From NCBI GenBank assembly GCA_009760855.2, contig WPIO01000123.1:808001-872000 (forward strand): DNA of 64,000 nt, written 5' to 3'. The position numbers were made by a program, and so were the translations under genes. The DNA comes from Cristatella mucedo (lineage: Eukaryota > Bryozoa > Phylactolaemata > Cristatellidae). The notes beneath the pieces were generated by a model that was given only the letters and a program-made list of their open reading frames with translations, was not told where the DNA came from and ran no database searches. Shown piece by piece: positions 1 through 9,577 of the stretch (its first letter is position 1; every line of letters starts with the position of its first letter).

Positions 1-177
1 TTCTTTTTTAAGTGCTACCCAGTGATATATTGCTTTTTATGATTCACCAGTATTATAAATAAGGCATTCATTTCTTAATGGTTTTGTTAGTTCATCTTTT
101 GCAAAAAAACCTCTGGAATTTGTTATATCTAATTATTTTATATAATCATTAATTTCTATATCCGTTAAAGCTGATGA
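1..177 (-). pseudogene. Adenain-like cysteine protease, N-terminal part
   Basis: On the minus strand one frame reads LTDIEINDYIK, a stop, LDITNSRGFFAKDEL, a short spacer, NECLIYNTGES, a stop, then IYHWVALKK. This follows the adenovirus/Polinton maturation protease: an N-terminal helix, the 'RGVFSRDxLP' segment, 'NExGIVNLD', then 'GTHWVAY' with the catalytic His (here codon 24-22). The enzyme normally cleaves capsid precursors during virion maturation. TAA codons at 135-133 and 39-37 break the frame, so it is dead. The Asp/Glu and Cys of the catalytic triad would lie outside the window. The frame overlaps the end of the next gene after a run of T, so the two may once have been one polypeptide. 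Confidence 0.7.
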
Positions 178-640
178 TTTTACTTTTTTTTAATTTTTCA
201 ATAGTCGTTTTCCGTTCTGCAATCATTTGTTCTTTATCTGCACATTCACCAACTCCAGAACCACTATATCTATCAGTACTACCTGAGAATTTTTTACTAA
301 GTGCATTTGATATTGCTGCAAAAAGGGCAGGAGTTGGAACAGATTCTCCTTTACTTACCCGTCTTCTACCTGAACCTTTGCTCACTTGGTGTCTACCTGA
401 ACCTTTGCTTACTTGTTGTCTACCAGATCCTTTACTTACTTGATGTCTACCTGCACCAACTGTCGTTGAACCAAGTGTCATTGAACCAGATCTCAACTTA
501 ACAAACTTTGACTACGTACTATCACAAATTGTACAAACACCTTCAAGCATTCCTCTCATTCCTTTCGTACCATCTACTTCTACATATTCTTGATGTATAG
601 TATGAGTTTGTTTTTTACACTTCAAACAATATATTTCCAT
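149..640 (-). pseudogene. Zinc-ribbon (DUF5679-like) protein with basic repeats
   Basis: The protein starts at the ATG at 640-638 with MEIYCLKCKKQT and continues to GVCTICDS. This paired CxxC pattern, followed by SKFVKL, matches the short zinc ribbon DUF5679 found in many large and mid-size DNA viruses. A TAG at 514-512 interrupts the frame. Next come four to five copies of a GSGRxxVSKG-like basic repeat, then a short possible helix (LFAAISNALSKKF) and a Lys-rich end. The repeats suggest DNA or core binding in the virion; that is inference. The gene lies head to head with the ATPase across 20 bp. Its 3' end runs into the protease frame. Confidence 0.6.
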
Positions 641-660
641 ATCTATTATAATATAGGAAA
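641..660. promoter_or_regulatory. 20-bp bidirectional viral promoter
   Basis: Only 20 bp separate two divergent ATGs (640 minus, 661 plus). The minus-strand reading is TATAATAGAT directly before ATG; the plus-strand reading is ATATAGGAAA directly before ATG. Both match the motif seen before other genes of this virus. Confidence 0.5.
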
Positions 661-757
661 ATGTCTTTGCAAGTTTAACCATTCAATTATGGACAAGATG
701 TGGATACAGGACATAAAGAACCGTTACCTAAAGTACCAATTGGATCATTAGTACTTA
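661..757 (+). pseudogene. Probable 5' end of the packaging ATPase
   Basis: An ATG follows the promoter motif at 661. The frame has a TAA at 676-678 and then reads PFNYGQDVDTGHKEPLPK followed by VPIGSLVL. A hydrophobic strand of this kind normally comes just before the P-loop of the Polinton/adintovirus ATPase. LINE coding sequence begins right after it and the rest of the ATPase resumes at 6116, so I infer this is its N-terminus. The P-loop itself is not visible on either side of the insertion. It could instead be the start of another small viral gene. Confidence 0.4.
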
Positions 758-1853
758 GACCTATCAGAACACGCAAATCTCAGTTAGTAATGCGACGTAA
801 CTTACAAAGCATTGACAGGGACAAGTTTTTTAAATCTGTTTATGATGCAGGCCTTCTTGATCTGCATTCAGACTCGACCGGCAGCCTCGATACCCTCACT
901 GATGCGATGAACATGACACTCAGGAGTGCTCTTGACAAGCATGCTCCTGTTCGCTCGATCCGTGTTCAAATAACATCGAGATTCCTTTCAATTTACAAAA
1001 AACTCCTAAAGATGCGCCGGTTAAGCGCAGGCCAGAACGTCGTTTCAAGAAATAGGGGTCTGAGGCAGACCTAGTCAATTTTAAAGACTTCCTTCGAGTT
1101 TACACTCAAAAGCTTAAAAAAGCCAGGGCTTTTTTTTCATTAGAAAGCTGAATTCCTGCCAGTCGGATACTAAACAGATTTAGAAGACAGTAAACCATTT
1201 ACTGGCCCATGCTGTGAGGTCTGACTCCCCAGATATTAAGGGCTCAGCCGAAAAGTTTTCAGTTTTCTTTACTAAAAAAATTGTGCACATTCGTGCCTCT
1301 ATTAACTGCGACCTCCGACCAAAGCAATCGCCGTTCCTCAACCTGTGACCTTTCTTAAAAGGTTCTCCGAAGTTTCTGCCTGTGATGTGGCTGCCTTAAT
1401 AAGGTCTAGCAAAAAGAGCTCGTCTCCTGAAGACCCTATACCTTCATCTCTGTGGTCTTCACTTGCAGACCAACTTAGCCCTGCCATAACCAAGATTTTG
1501 TATTGCTTCTTCGGGAAAAAGGGTCGTCCCCAAGTCCTTCAAATCAGCAATCGTTAGACATATTCTTAAGAAACCTGGATTAGACACAGAGGTCCTAGCA
1601 AACTATCCTCCAGTTTCCTTTCTTACGTTTTTATCAAAGATTCTTGAAAAAATGTTGCTAAGCAGCTAGTTGAACATTTTGAAAATAATGGGATGTCAGA
1701 TACATTTCAGTCAGGTTTCAAAAGGCAGCAGTCTACTGAAACTGCTCTCCTCAGGGTTAACGGTGACATTCTACGTGGCAACGACGACGGGAATGTCACT
1801 TCCCTAGCTCTACTAGATCTGTCTGCTGCCTTCGACACCATTGATCACGAAGT
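758..1853 (+). mobile_element. CR1/L2-like LINE family B, linker and RT N-part
   Basis: The frame reads through the linker between endonuclease and reverse transcriptase (RDKFFKSVYDAGLLDL, LDKHAPVRSIRV) and into the RT fingers (FQSGFKRQQSTETALL, LLDLSAAFDTIDHE). Frameshifts occur around 1075-1345 and 1557-1693. It stops inside the codons after DTIDHE, where LINE A1 is inserted, and resumes at 4637 with LLERLRTTIGLADEALSWF. The element is truncated at its 5' end and sits in the viral ATPase gene. Confidence 0.8.
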
Positions 1854-3390
1854 TAATAATAATATTAATATTGCACTTGATAAAACGCCCTCAGAGAACT
1901 TAAACTCTTTCTAGGCTCTTCACATTTGGTGCAAAGTGATATGCAATAGAATAGTAAGTAAAATCATCCTTGAAAAACAAACGAAATGAATAATATGGTT
2001 AGGGGTTACATGCACAGGTCAGCATGCAAATGTGGTTAGTGGCAGCATGCTCAGTGTCAGCACGCATAAGCACATCAAGGACGAATCACAGGGACCCACT
2101 AAATGCTGTCCTAAATATGTGTTTTTAAGTTTCTTTTAAATGTGGTCAGGTCAGGGGTTGTTCTGACGCAGGTCGGGAGGGAGTTCCAGGCTTTGGGAGC
2201 AAACAAGCTAAATGCACGGTCTCCAAAGGATTTAAGGTTTGTACGAAGTGTTTCCAGACTGTTGGATTACGAGAAGCTGGTGGCACGATGCTTGGCCTGA
2301 TGGGGTAGTATATATGAAAGATAGGCTGGAGCCATAGAATGAAGGGACCTAAAAGCGAGACACAAAATCCTAAAGTCATTCCGTTGCCTCACTGGTAGCC
2401 GGTGCAGGTCGGCGACAAGTGGAGTAACGTGGCAACTGCGACGCTCACGGCTGACCGATCTAGCTGCTGAGTTTTGCACCAGCTGCAATCGCCTGATCGC
2501 ACATGCTAGTAGGCCAGTAAGCAGTGAGTTGCAGAAGTTGAGACGGGATGTCACGAATGCATGGACCAACTTGGACGTGGTATCCTTATCTAAACAAGCC
2601 CTAATTTTAGTAATGTTATGAAGCTGAAAATAGGCAGATTTGAATTTGGAGCTGATTTGGTCGTCTAACGAGAGGTCGCTTTGGAATATGACACCTAGAT
2701 TTCGAGCTGATTCAACTGGAGATATGCTGACACAGCCACTTTCTAAAGTCAGCCTTTCAATTTCTGAATCACACTGGGTTTGCCCATAACTAGTCAGTTA
2801 GTTTTTACATCGTTTAGTTTTACAACATTTGCTGCCATCCATGTGCGGATGTCATCAATGCATGCAGCAAGTGAGTTGAGAGAATTTGAGGTGCTCGAAG
2901 GCTGGGAGGGATCAAAGCAAAGGTACAACTGAGTGTCATCCGCATAGAAGTTAAAGCCTAGATTTCGCATGGCAATCACATCAGCAAGAGGGAGAGCATA
3001 AACGGTGAAAAAGAACCGGAACTAGCACAGAGCCCTGAGGTACTCCATATTTTAGAGGTACTTCAGATGATCTTTGTCCATTCAAGTCAATACCCTGGAG
3101 TCTCCCATTGAGATAGGACCTGAACCACTGCAGAGCAGTGCCAGCGATGCCCAGGCGAGATGAGAGGCACTCTAGAAGTACTTTGTGATCGATGGTATCA
3201 AAAGCTGCCGAATGATTGAGCAAAACAAGAAGAGACACTCTACCCATGTCTGCATTCCTAAGTAGGTCGTTGTATACCAGAAGCAATGCTGACTCTGTGG
3301 AGTGATTAGCTCTAAAGCCAGACTGGAACTGACTAGCAAGGTGTGAGGTTTCGATATAAGAGTTCAGCTGGTTGCTGTCAGATATCCTAC
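1854..3390 (-). mobile_element. LINE family A copy A1, RT core to 3' tail
   Basis: The minus strand carries, in order, QSGFRANHSTESALL, AAFDTIDHKVLLE, YGVPQGSVL, the catalytic FYADDTQLYL, the C-terminal region and the family A terminal stem-loop with its (TTA)n tail at 1935-1854. Several frameshifts and stops make it inactive. The tail directly follows family B codons, which shows insertion into B. Its 5' half continues at 3851-4636, beyond inserted copy A2. Confidence 0.85.
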
Positions 3391-3850
3391 CCCATCGGGC
3401 TAAGCATTGTACCACCCGCTTTTCGGAATCCAACCGTCTAGAAATACCTCATACAAAACCTTCAATCCTTTGGAGACCGTGCATTTAGTTCATATGTTCC
3501 CAAAGCCTGTAACTCTCTCCCGACCTGCGTCAGAACATCCCCTGACCTGACCACATTTAAAAGGAACCTAAAAGCACACCTATTTAGGACAGCATTTAGT
3601 GGGTCCCTGTGATTCGTCCTTGATGTGCTTATGCGTGCTGACACTGTGCATGCTGCCACTAACCACATTTGCATGCTGACCCTGTGCATGTCACCCCTAA
3701 CCATATCATTCATTTCGTCTGTTTTTTCAAGCATGATTTTACTTACCATTCATTTGCATTTCACTTTACAGCAAATGTAAAGCACCTAGAGAGAGCCTAA
3801 GTTCGCTGAGGGCACTCTATCAAGTGAATTATTTTTATTATTATTATTGT
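3391..3850 (+). mobile_element. LINE family A copy A2, 3' end
   Basis: A 5'-truncated 3' end of family A: the codons around AKHCTTRFSESNRLEIPHT, the 3' UTR, the stem-loop at about 3774-3826 and a (TTA)n tail. It splits copy A1: the A1 frame stops at LERVVAD on one side and resumes with ISDSNQLNSY on the other. The 5' junction shares about ten bases (around TGTCAGATAT) with the target. Confidence 0.8.
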
Positions 3851-4636
3851 CTGCCACGACCCGTTCCAGTGTCTTTGATAGGAATGGTTGAAGGGAGACT
3901 GGGCGGTAGTTGCTTAAGTTCTCTTGGTCTAGTGTAGCTTTCTTGAGAAGTGGCCTGACTACAGCTTTTTTGAAAGGTGCTGGGACCTGACCTGAGGCTA
4001 ATGACATATTAATGATGTTGGTTATGCATGGCAGCAGCAGATCAATGCAACGTAGAAGCAGGACAGTGGGAATAGGGTCCAGTGGACTTGCTGCCTTCTT
4101 TGATTAAGATACGAGCTTTAGGACTAGATGACTAGTGACCTGCTTAAATGCAGACATTGAGGCGCAGCCAGGAACCGAGGAACAGCATTCTAGTGGGAAG
4201 GTCGTCATCGCAGGGACGGATTCCCTGATCTTGTCTATCTTCTGCACAAAGATACGAGAGAAGCGATCGGCTAGATCATCACAAGGATCACTAGGTAAGG
4301 AGATAACCTAGGAACAGTTGAGGAGATGGTTTATTGTCGACATCAGCATTTTTGGATTGTGCATTTGTGATTCAACAATGTTTCTATAGAAGCTAGACTT
4401 GGCCTTTGCTAGGATCGATTGGTACGACCTACAGTAGTCTTCATATGTTTGTCGATGGACAGTTAGTCCGGATCTTTTGTACGCCTTTTCAAGCTTACGT
4501 TTAGTAGACTTGGCTAGTTTAATGTCCGTAATAAACCATTGGCCGTCTGGGCGGGGGCGCACAGTGTGCTTTGTCAGAGGTGCAAAATCGTCGAGCGTGT
4601 CAGCTAGTGTCGCGTTGTAGCAATCTACCAGTGATG
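3851..4636 (-). mobile_element. LINE family A copy A1, linker and RT start
   Basis: Read on the minus strand this gives the linker (RPRPDGQWFITDIK, KRKLEKAYKRSGLTVHRQ) and then [18 protein letters not shown] and [17 protein letters not shown], the classic opening of a CR1-type RT. It is the 5' part of copy A1 and is truncated where it meets family B at 4636. Confidence 0.8.
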
Positions 4637-5130
4637 ACTAGTTCTGCTTGAACGATTGAGAACAACGATCGGTCTGGCAGACGAAGCACTGTCGTGGTTT
4701 AAATCATACTTTTCTGATCGTGTTCAATCCGTGTCGTGTGGGGGTCAGGTCCAAGACATGAGAAGGGTCACCTGTGGAGTCCATCAAGGGTCTTTACTCG
4801 GTCCCTTGCTGTTCTCCATGTATACACGACCTCGGGTAAAGTGATCAAGGCACATGGAATAGGATATCACTTCTATGCTGAAGAAGCTCAGTTGTATTTG
4901 TCATTTAAATCGTCGGAATCAGCTGCAGCAACTGAGAAACTGAATGCTTGCCTTGCTGATATTCGATCCTGGATTTCGGAAAACTTCCTGAAATTAAATG
5001 ACGATAAAACCGAACTACTGCTCATAGGACACACTAAGCGTGTGGCGGGATTAAAAGGCTTTGCTGTTCTAATAGGAGATGCTATTGTGCGACCTTCACC
5101 ACGTGCTCGTAATCTAGGTTCCGCATTCAA
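4637..5130 (+). mobile_element. LINE family B, RT palm region
   Basis: Continuation of the element at 758-1853: LLERLRTTIGLADEALSWF, CGVHQGSLLGPLLFS, then FYAEEAQLYLSF where the catalytic YADD has become YAEE, then FLKLNDDKTELLLIG and VRPSPRARNLGSAF. The YADD-to-YAEE change removes both catalytic Asp residues. The element lacks its own 3' UTR here; a rearranged family B unit follows at 5131. Confidence 0.78.
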
Positions 5131-6115
5131 CAGCAGAAAAGAAATTACCTAGATCGAAAAAAGGATCTCCAGGTAAGGCTCTTACCTGGATAAGCTCGCG
5201 GCAACACTTGACGCTTGACAACTGCCTTATTTCTAGTGTTCATTTGGATTTCCACAATAATTGTTTAAGCTATAATTTACTGCTGTCCCAAGTTGGACTG
5301 CAAAAAGAACTGTCAATCTTGACCTTTGGATTGCTTTCTCAAGTTTGGACTTAGCAGACCAAGCTAGTTTAAAAGGAGAGATTAACCGAAGAACATGTGG
5401 GCGAGGTCACACAGTGAAGATATTGGTTAGATATGTAATCTCATCGAGAATGTCACCTGGTCTAGTTTTCCACGTTCAGCAAATGGTAGGAGGATGGAAG
5501 TGGGATTGAGCAGCAGGGAATAACAAAATATCTTCAAGCTGACAAAATATGTGCACGGACATAAGGTTTCTTGATTCACATATGATTTCTGATCCCGAGT
5601 AGGTCAAAATACGTACACTAAATGATGTCCAATAGTGGTCAGCTAAACGAGATTGGGGGTACATGGGAAGATAATAGATACCTATTTCGAGAACTGATGC
5701 GTCAGCTTCAGCCTGTTCGGGCCCTCCGGTCCTGTGTGGACAATAAATTAGCTGCCCCATTCCTCCGCTTAAAGACAGTTGGCGACAAAAGCTTTAGCTC
5801 TGCAGGTACTAGACTGTAGACCAAGCTTCTACAATTCTTACGCAACGACATCTACTCTCCAACCGCCGACTATGGCACATCTTTTTCAGCGGTCCTGAAC
5901 TGCTACTTCTATGCTTCTCACTACCTCAACTGCTCTCCTAACTCTGCTATGCTTCCCACTTTCTCTTTGTTGCGTGAGACGAAGTCTGTTGGCTACCGAA
6001 TGCGTACCGAAAGCCGCTTAGGCTGTGAGTGTGCTATACAAAACTCTCCTGCGTAACACCCACTTGGTCTTTATGACTTTTTGGAGTTACTGACGGAGAT
6101 ACATTACATTACATT
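5131..6115 (+). mobile_element. Family B 3' end with inverted 5' piece
   Basis: Positions 5131 to about 5690 read as LINE endonuclease-end and linker only on the minus strand (ADHYWTSFSVRI, SAKSKLEKAIQRSRLTV). From about 5690 the plus strand carries the family B C-terminal codons (RQLQPVRALRSCVDNKLA, LRLKTVGDKSFSSAGTRL), the 3' UTR and an (ATTAC)n tail. This is the layout left by twin priming. A copy with the same breakpoints lies at 57851-58840 in the opposite orientation. Confidence 0.75.
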
Positions 6116-6661
6116 ACAGTATTGAATTGTATATTTTCTTCAAAACTTAATTATGATACTTGTAGTAATATTGCTTCATGTTTAGATCAAAAGTTATATC
6201 GTGGTCTTATGTCAATGACTAAAGAAAAGCCTGCATTTGTTTTTAATAATGGAATTGAGTCAATGCCAGAAGTTGGTTCATATAAGAATTGTAAGAATGT
6301 TGTTGTACTAGATAACTTAATGACAAAAGATCAATCTGAAATATTGGATTTTTTTACTAGAGGAAGACACAAAGGATTGAATATATTTTATTTTGCTGAA
6401 GGGTTTACTAATTTTCCTAGGAGGGATTTAAAAAACAATATCAATATGATTATAATCTTTAAGCAGAATAATACTGATATAGAATATATTCGTGATTTAT
6501 ATGTTGGTGATATTGATAAAAAACAATTTAGAGAATGGGTAAACTCCTATACAAGGGAAAGATATAGTTATTGTGTTATTTATCAATCTAAAACTGGAGA
6601 TGAAGCAAGAGTTTGGTCAGTTGATAATGCAGGTAAACAATTAAAAACTATTTTTAATTGA
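6116..6661 (+). pseudogene. Viral genome-packaging ATPase (FtsK/HerA, A32-like), C-terminal part
   Basis: The open frame enters directly from the LINE tail without an ATG, so the N-terminus with the Walker A loop is missing. The visible part carries Walker B (NVVVLDNLM), in which the usual second acidic residue is Asn. It continues with RGRHKGLNIFYFAEGF, the PRRDLKNNINMIIIFKQNN segment and DIEYIRDLYVGDIDKKQF. This order matches Polinton and adintovirus ATPases, which drive DNA into the capsid. The frame is open for about 179 codons to the TGA at 6659-6661, and the next promoter motif begins at that stop. The gene was split by the 5.4-kb nested LINE block. Confidence 0.82.
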
Positions 6662-6673
6662 ATATAGGAGAAA
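6662..6673 (+). promoter_or_regulatory. Viral upstream motif (AATATAGGAGAAA)
   Basis: ATATAGGAGAAA starts at the ATPase stop codon. It is followed by ATT where the other genes have ATG, so the start codon of the next gene appears to be mutated. Confidence 0.45.
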
Positions 6674-7788
6674 ATTATTAACGGTAAAATATATGCGAGT
6701 AAGAACAAACCTTACAAAGGAAGTGTTCAAGAAGCAATAGATTTAGAAAATAAACTTGTTAATTTAGAAAGTCTGCGTGTTGCTGAAATACTTGATAATG
6801 TTCAAGAGATACAAAGGATTGAAGCAGAATTTCAAGCAAGAGATAGAGTTGAACACGAACTAAATGAACGTGCGTTAGAGAAATCAGCTGATAACTCTGG
6901 TATTAGTAAATTAAAAAGAATCAGACCTTCACTTGCAGTTCAAATGGAACAAAAACAAGAAATACAAAAAGCATTGGGTTATGATGTTATTGAATATGGT
7001 GATAAACTAAATAGTTTGATGAACAGTATGAATTTATATTATAATAACCAGTTTAAAAATATGATAGAATTTAAAGAAGAAATACAAAGTGTATTAGATG
7101 TAGCAAAGAGAGCTATTGAAGAGAAATCAACACCAGATATTTCAATAGCATTTTCAAGAGCGGTTACAGCTATCCAAAATAAGCACTACATTTAATTAAT
7201 GCTGCAATTACAAGTGCTCCTAATAATGAAACAATGAAATATCTTAAAGATATTAGACAATTTATTTCTTAAATCCTTAATGTTAATCCATCTACAGGAA
7301 CTAAAAAAGTAAAAAGAGTTAAAGCAAAAATTGTTGAGACCAGTTGTTGAACCTCTTGCAATAGAAGCCCAAAAAAGGGAGAAAGAAGTAATTCTTAATA
7401 TTGCTAAAAAAAAGATGAGTAAAAATTTGAGAGAATCACTAAATAGTCTTAATGAAAGTAGCAAAGAGTTGTATGAAGAAGGTCTTTTCAATGTTTATAC
7501 TGAATTAAATTCTAAACCAAACAAATCACCTAATGAAAGTAGGATTGTTGAATATCTTGGAGATAAATTGAATCCAAAACAAGGACAAGGAATAGAGATA
7601 GTTTCATTGTTTGCAAGAAGTGAAAAAGAAGTACTTGATAAACTTGATCTATGGTTAAGTGAACTTGCTGCTGGAAATATAGAGATGTAATACCTTCAAT
7701 AAGTTCTGCTGCTGTTTATCTTGCTAAGTCTCGAAAATCATCAACAAAATATGTTGCAAAGATCAACAATCTTTTATTTAATATATAG
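6674..7788 (+). pseudogene. Viral coiled-coil-rich protein of unknown function
   Basis: A Lys/Glu/Asn-rich reading frame begins at the ATT codon at 6674, runs to a stop at 7193-7195 and resumes in other frames to the TAG at 7786-7788. Breaks are a frameshift near 7185, a TAA at about 7270, a frameshift near 7330 and another near 7685. Composition and heptad-like stretches (IDLENKLVNLESLRVAEIL, EIQRIEAEFQARDRVEHEL) suggest long helices. I do not recognise a family. Its place between ATPase and penton-like gene suggests a structural or assembly protein, which is inference. The last codons overlap the promoter motif of the next gene. Confidence 0.6.
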
Positions 7789-7790
7789 AA
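7780..7790 (+). promoter_or_regulatory. Viral upstream motif (AATATATAGAA)
   Basis: The motif ends directly before the ATG at 7791 and includes the TAG stop of the upstream gene. Confidence 0.55.
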
Positions 7791-8657
7791 ATGAGTGACT
7801 TCATAAAAATTGCTAGTGATATATTAAAGAATCTTGAAAGTATTAGAAGAAGTAGTCAAGCAAGTAAAGAAGGATATGTTTTTAATATAACTAGAACTGC
7901 TAATCCAATTAGTGCTAGGGTTAATACACCAATATTACTAAGAGGTAAAAACTTTAAGATCTGTTTTAAGAAATTCGTTGCAACTAACTCTATTAGAAAT
8001 ATAACTGAAACTAATAATACTTTTTTTTATAAAGTTACTGGTGGTTCAGAACAAACTATAACATTAAGACCTGGAATATATGGCGGTACAACTGATTATT
8101 TAAATGTTGGAATTGCTGATACAATTAATAATTCAATTACACAATCTGGAGCAACAACTGATAAGTCTCAAATGGGGCTTGAATCTACAACTACAAACTC
8201 GTGGATTATGTTACCTGTTGGTTGGTCATTCCTTGCAAGTAAATCTACTCTTTCTACTATGTTAGGATTTACTGCTGCAGCTTATACTTCACTTTCTGCT
8301 GCTGACTTTGCTAAGATGTATCCTGATATTACACCAATTGTTTGTACACCTAACACTAAGTTTGATTCTGAGAATGAAGTATTTGCTACTAATATTGATT
8401 TTATAGTTGTAAATTGTAACATGGTAGCAAGTGGAACTAGTTTCATAAATGGAACGGAATCACAAGTACTAGCTAGTTTTCCTTATGTTACTTATCCATG
8501 GAATCTAATGGTTTATGAACCAAAAAGTATTGAGTATCATAATGTCACTCATGATTCTATATCTGATATAGTAATGACTATTACTGATCAAAACGAAAAT
8601 CTAATAGATTTTAATTCTCAAAATATTACAGTTGCTATAGAAATTATTGAAGTTTAA
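7791..8657 (+). CDS. Penton-like/minor capsid jelly-roll protein 1
   Basis: An intact 288-residue ORF follows the viral motif. It is rich in beta-forming residues (Thr, Ile, Val, Asn). TITLRPGIYGGTTDYLNV fits the 'peptide of the form xxIPxGxYxxxxxLLxxIN' common in capsid proteins of this group. The C-terminus reads SISDIVMTITDQNENLIDF and then ITVAIEII, the typical last strands of penton and minor capsid proteins of Polintons, adintoviruses and Polinton-like viruses. The likely role is the capsid vertex or another minor capsid position. It lies two genes upstream of the MCP, and a second gene of the same build follows. It is one of only two long viral ORFs without a break. The family call rests on motifs seen by eye. 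Confidence 0.65.
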   Translation: MSDFIKIASDILKNLESIRRSSQASKEGYVFNITRTANPISARVNTPILLRGKNFKICFKKFVATNSIRNITETNNTFFYKVTGGSEQTITLRPGIYGGTTDYLNVGIADTINNSITQSGATTDKSQMGLESTTTNSWIMLPVGWSFLASKSTLSTMLGFTAAAYTSLSAADFAKMYPDITPIVCTPNTKFDSENEVFATNIDFIVVNCNMVASGTSFINGTESQVLASFPYVTYPWNLMVYEPKSIEYHNVTHDSISDIVMTITDQNENLIDFNSQNITVAIEIIEV

Positions 8658-8665
8658 TATAGAAA
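8655..8665 (+). promoter_or_regulatory. Viral upstream motif (TAATATAGAAA)
   Basis: The motif directly precedes the ATG at 8666 and overlaps the TAA stop of the penton-like gene. Confidence 0.55.
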
Positions 8666-9562
8666 ATGTCAATAAGATCAACTGGAACAAGTAGTTCAGA
8701 ATCAAAAACATTAGATCCACCGATTATGCTTGGATCTGATTCAGGTTAGAATACAATTGGATTACATAGAGTAGAATTTACATATACTAATGAAGTAGTA
8801 TTAAATATACTTAAAGATTATCATGATAAACTTTGGTTTAATTGGTCAATGACTGATGCATCACCTGCATATATTACAATTCCTCCTGGTTATTATGATT
8901 CAAATAAAAGAACTGCTGCTCTGAATAAAGCATTATCAGATCCACAACCAAAAACTGTTGTTGGACAAGATGGAACAAAAAGTACATCAACTACTAGTGC
9001 ATTTTATGATACAACTAAAAGAAATAGTACAGGTATAAAACTTTGTGTTGATACAGATGATAGAATACTAATGCAAATATTTGGTGATTATGTTGTTCTA
9101 CTTGGAAGCAATTCTAATGTTGCTGTAAATTCAATTGGTGATACTCTTGGTTTCAATTCAAATCAACATGGAACTTTTGATGGTGCTCTAGTTGGTGGAA
9201 CACCATATGAAGCAATAGAAAAAAGCAATGTACTTTGCAGGAATCTTTAAAGCATGGAATAAAATTTTATTGCCAGACAATAAGGGAATACGATGGATAA
9301 GTGTTGATTGTGATTTAGTTGATCCTTTTAATGATTATGTAGAAAGAAGATAAGGATTCTTAGAGCATGTACATATTTATACTTTATTGATATTGATGAT
9401 ACTAGTCCAGGTGAAAAGGTTGATTTACATGTTAATCATGTATAATATCTACCAACACGTGGTGATGTAGATGGAATAAATAGTTTTAAGATAAGTTTAA
9501 TAGTTCAAAATGGAAATCATGTAATTATTATTACTGATGTAGTTGCAACAATAGAAATTTAA
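8666..9562 (+). pseudogene. Penton-like/minor capsid protein 2, broken
   Basis: The frame starts at the ATG at 8666 and has a TAG at 8747-8749. It then runs open past YITIPPGYYDSNKRTAALNK, the 'IPxGxY' strand shared with protein 1, to a stop at 9248-9250. Coding continues in another frame with RWISVDCDLVDPFNDYV, shifts again near 9350, passes a TAA near 9445 and ends with SFKISLIVQNGNHVIIITDV and VATIEI. That end is the same terminal strand pattern as in protein 1. It is thus a second single-jelly-roll-type capsid protein, inactivated by at least two stops and two frameshifts. Confidence 0.6.
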
Positions 9563-9564
9563 AA

Positions 9565-9577
9565 GTAATATAGAGCA
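9565..9577 (+). promoter_or_regulatory. Viral upstream motif (TAATATAGAGCA)
   Basis: TAATATAGAGCA sits directly before the ATG at 9578. Confidence 0.5.

Noticed and set aside
174-443. Plus-strand ORF with PEPLLT repeats
   Set aside because: It is the antisense of the basic repeats of the leftward zinc-ribbon gene.
1855-3850. Twin-priming inversion of a single family A LINE
   Set aside because: The minus-strand copy has its own stem-loop and tail, and its two halves join when A2 is removed, so nesting explains the inversion.
7192-7491. Minus-strand ORF opposite the viral coiled-coil gene
   Set aside because: It is the complement of Lys/Glu-rich codons, giving Phe/Leu/Ser-rich sequence; a shadow ORF.
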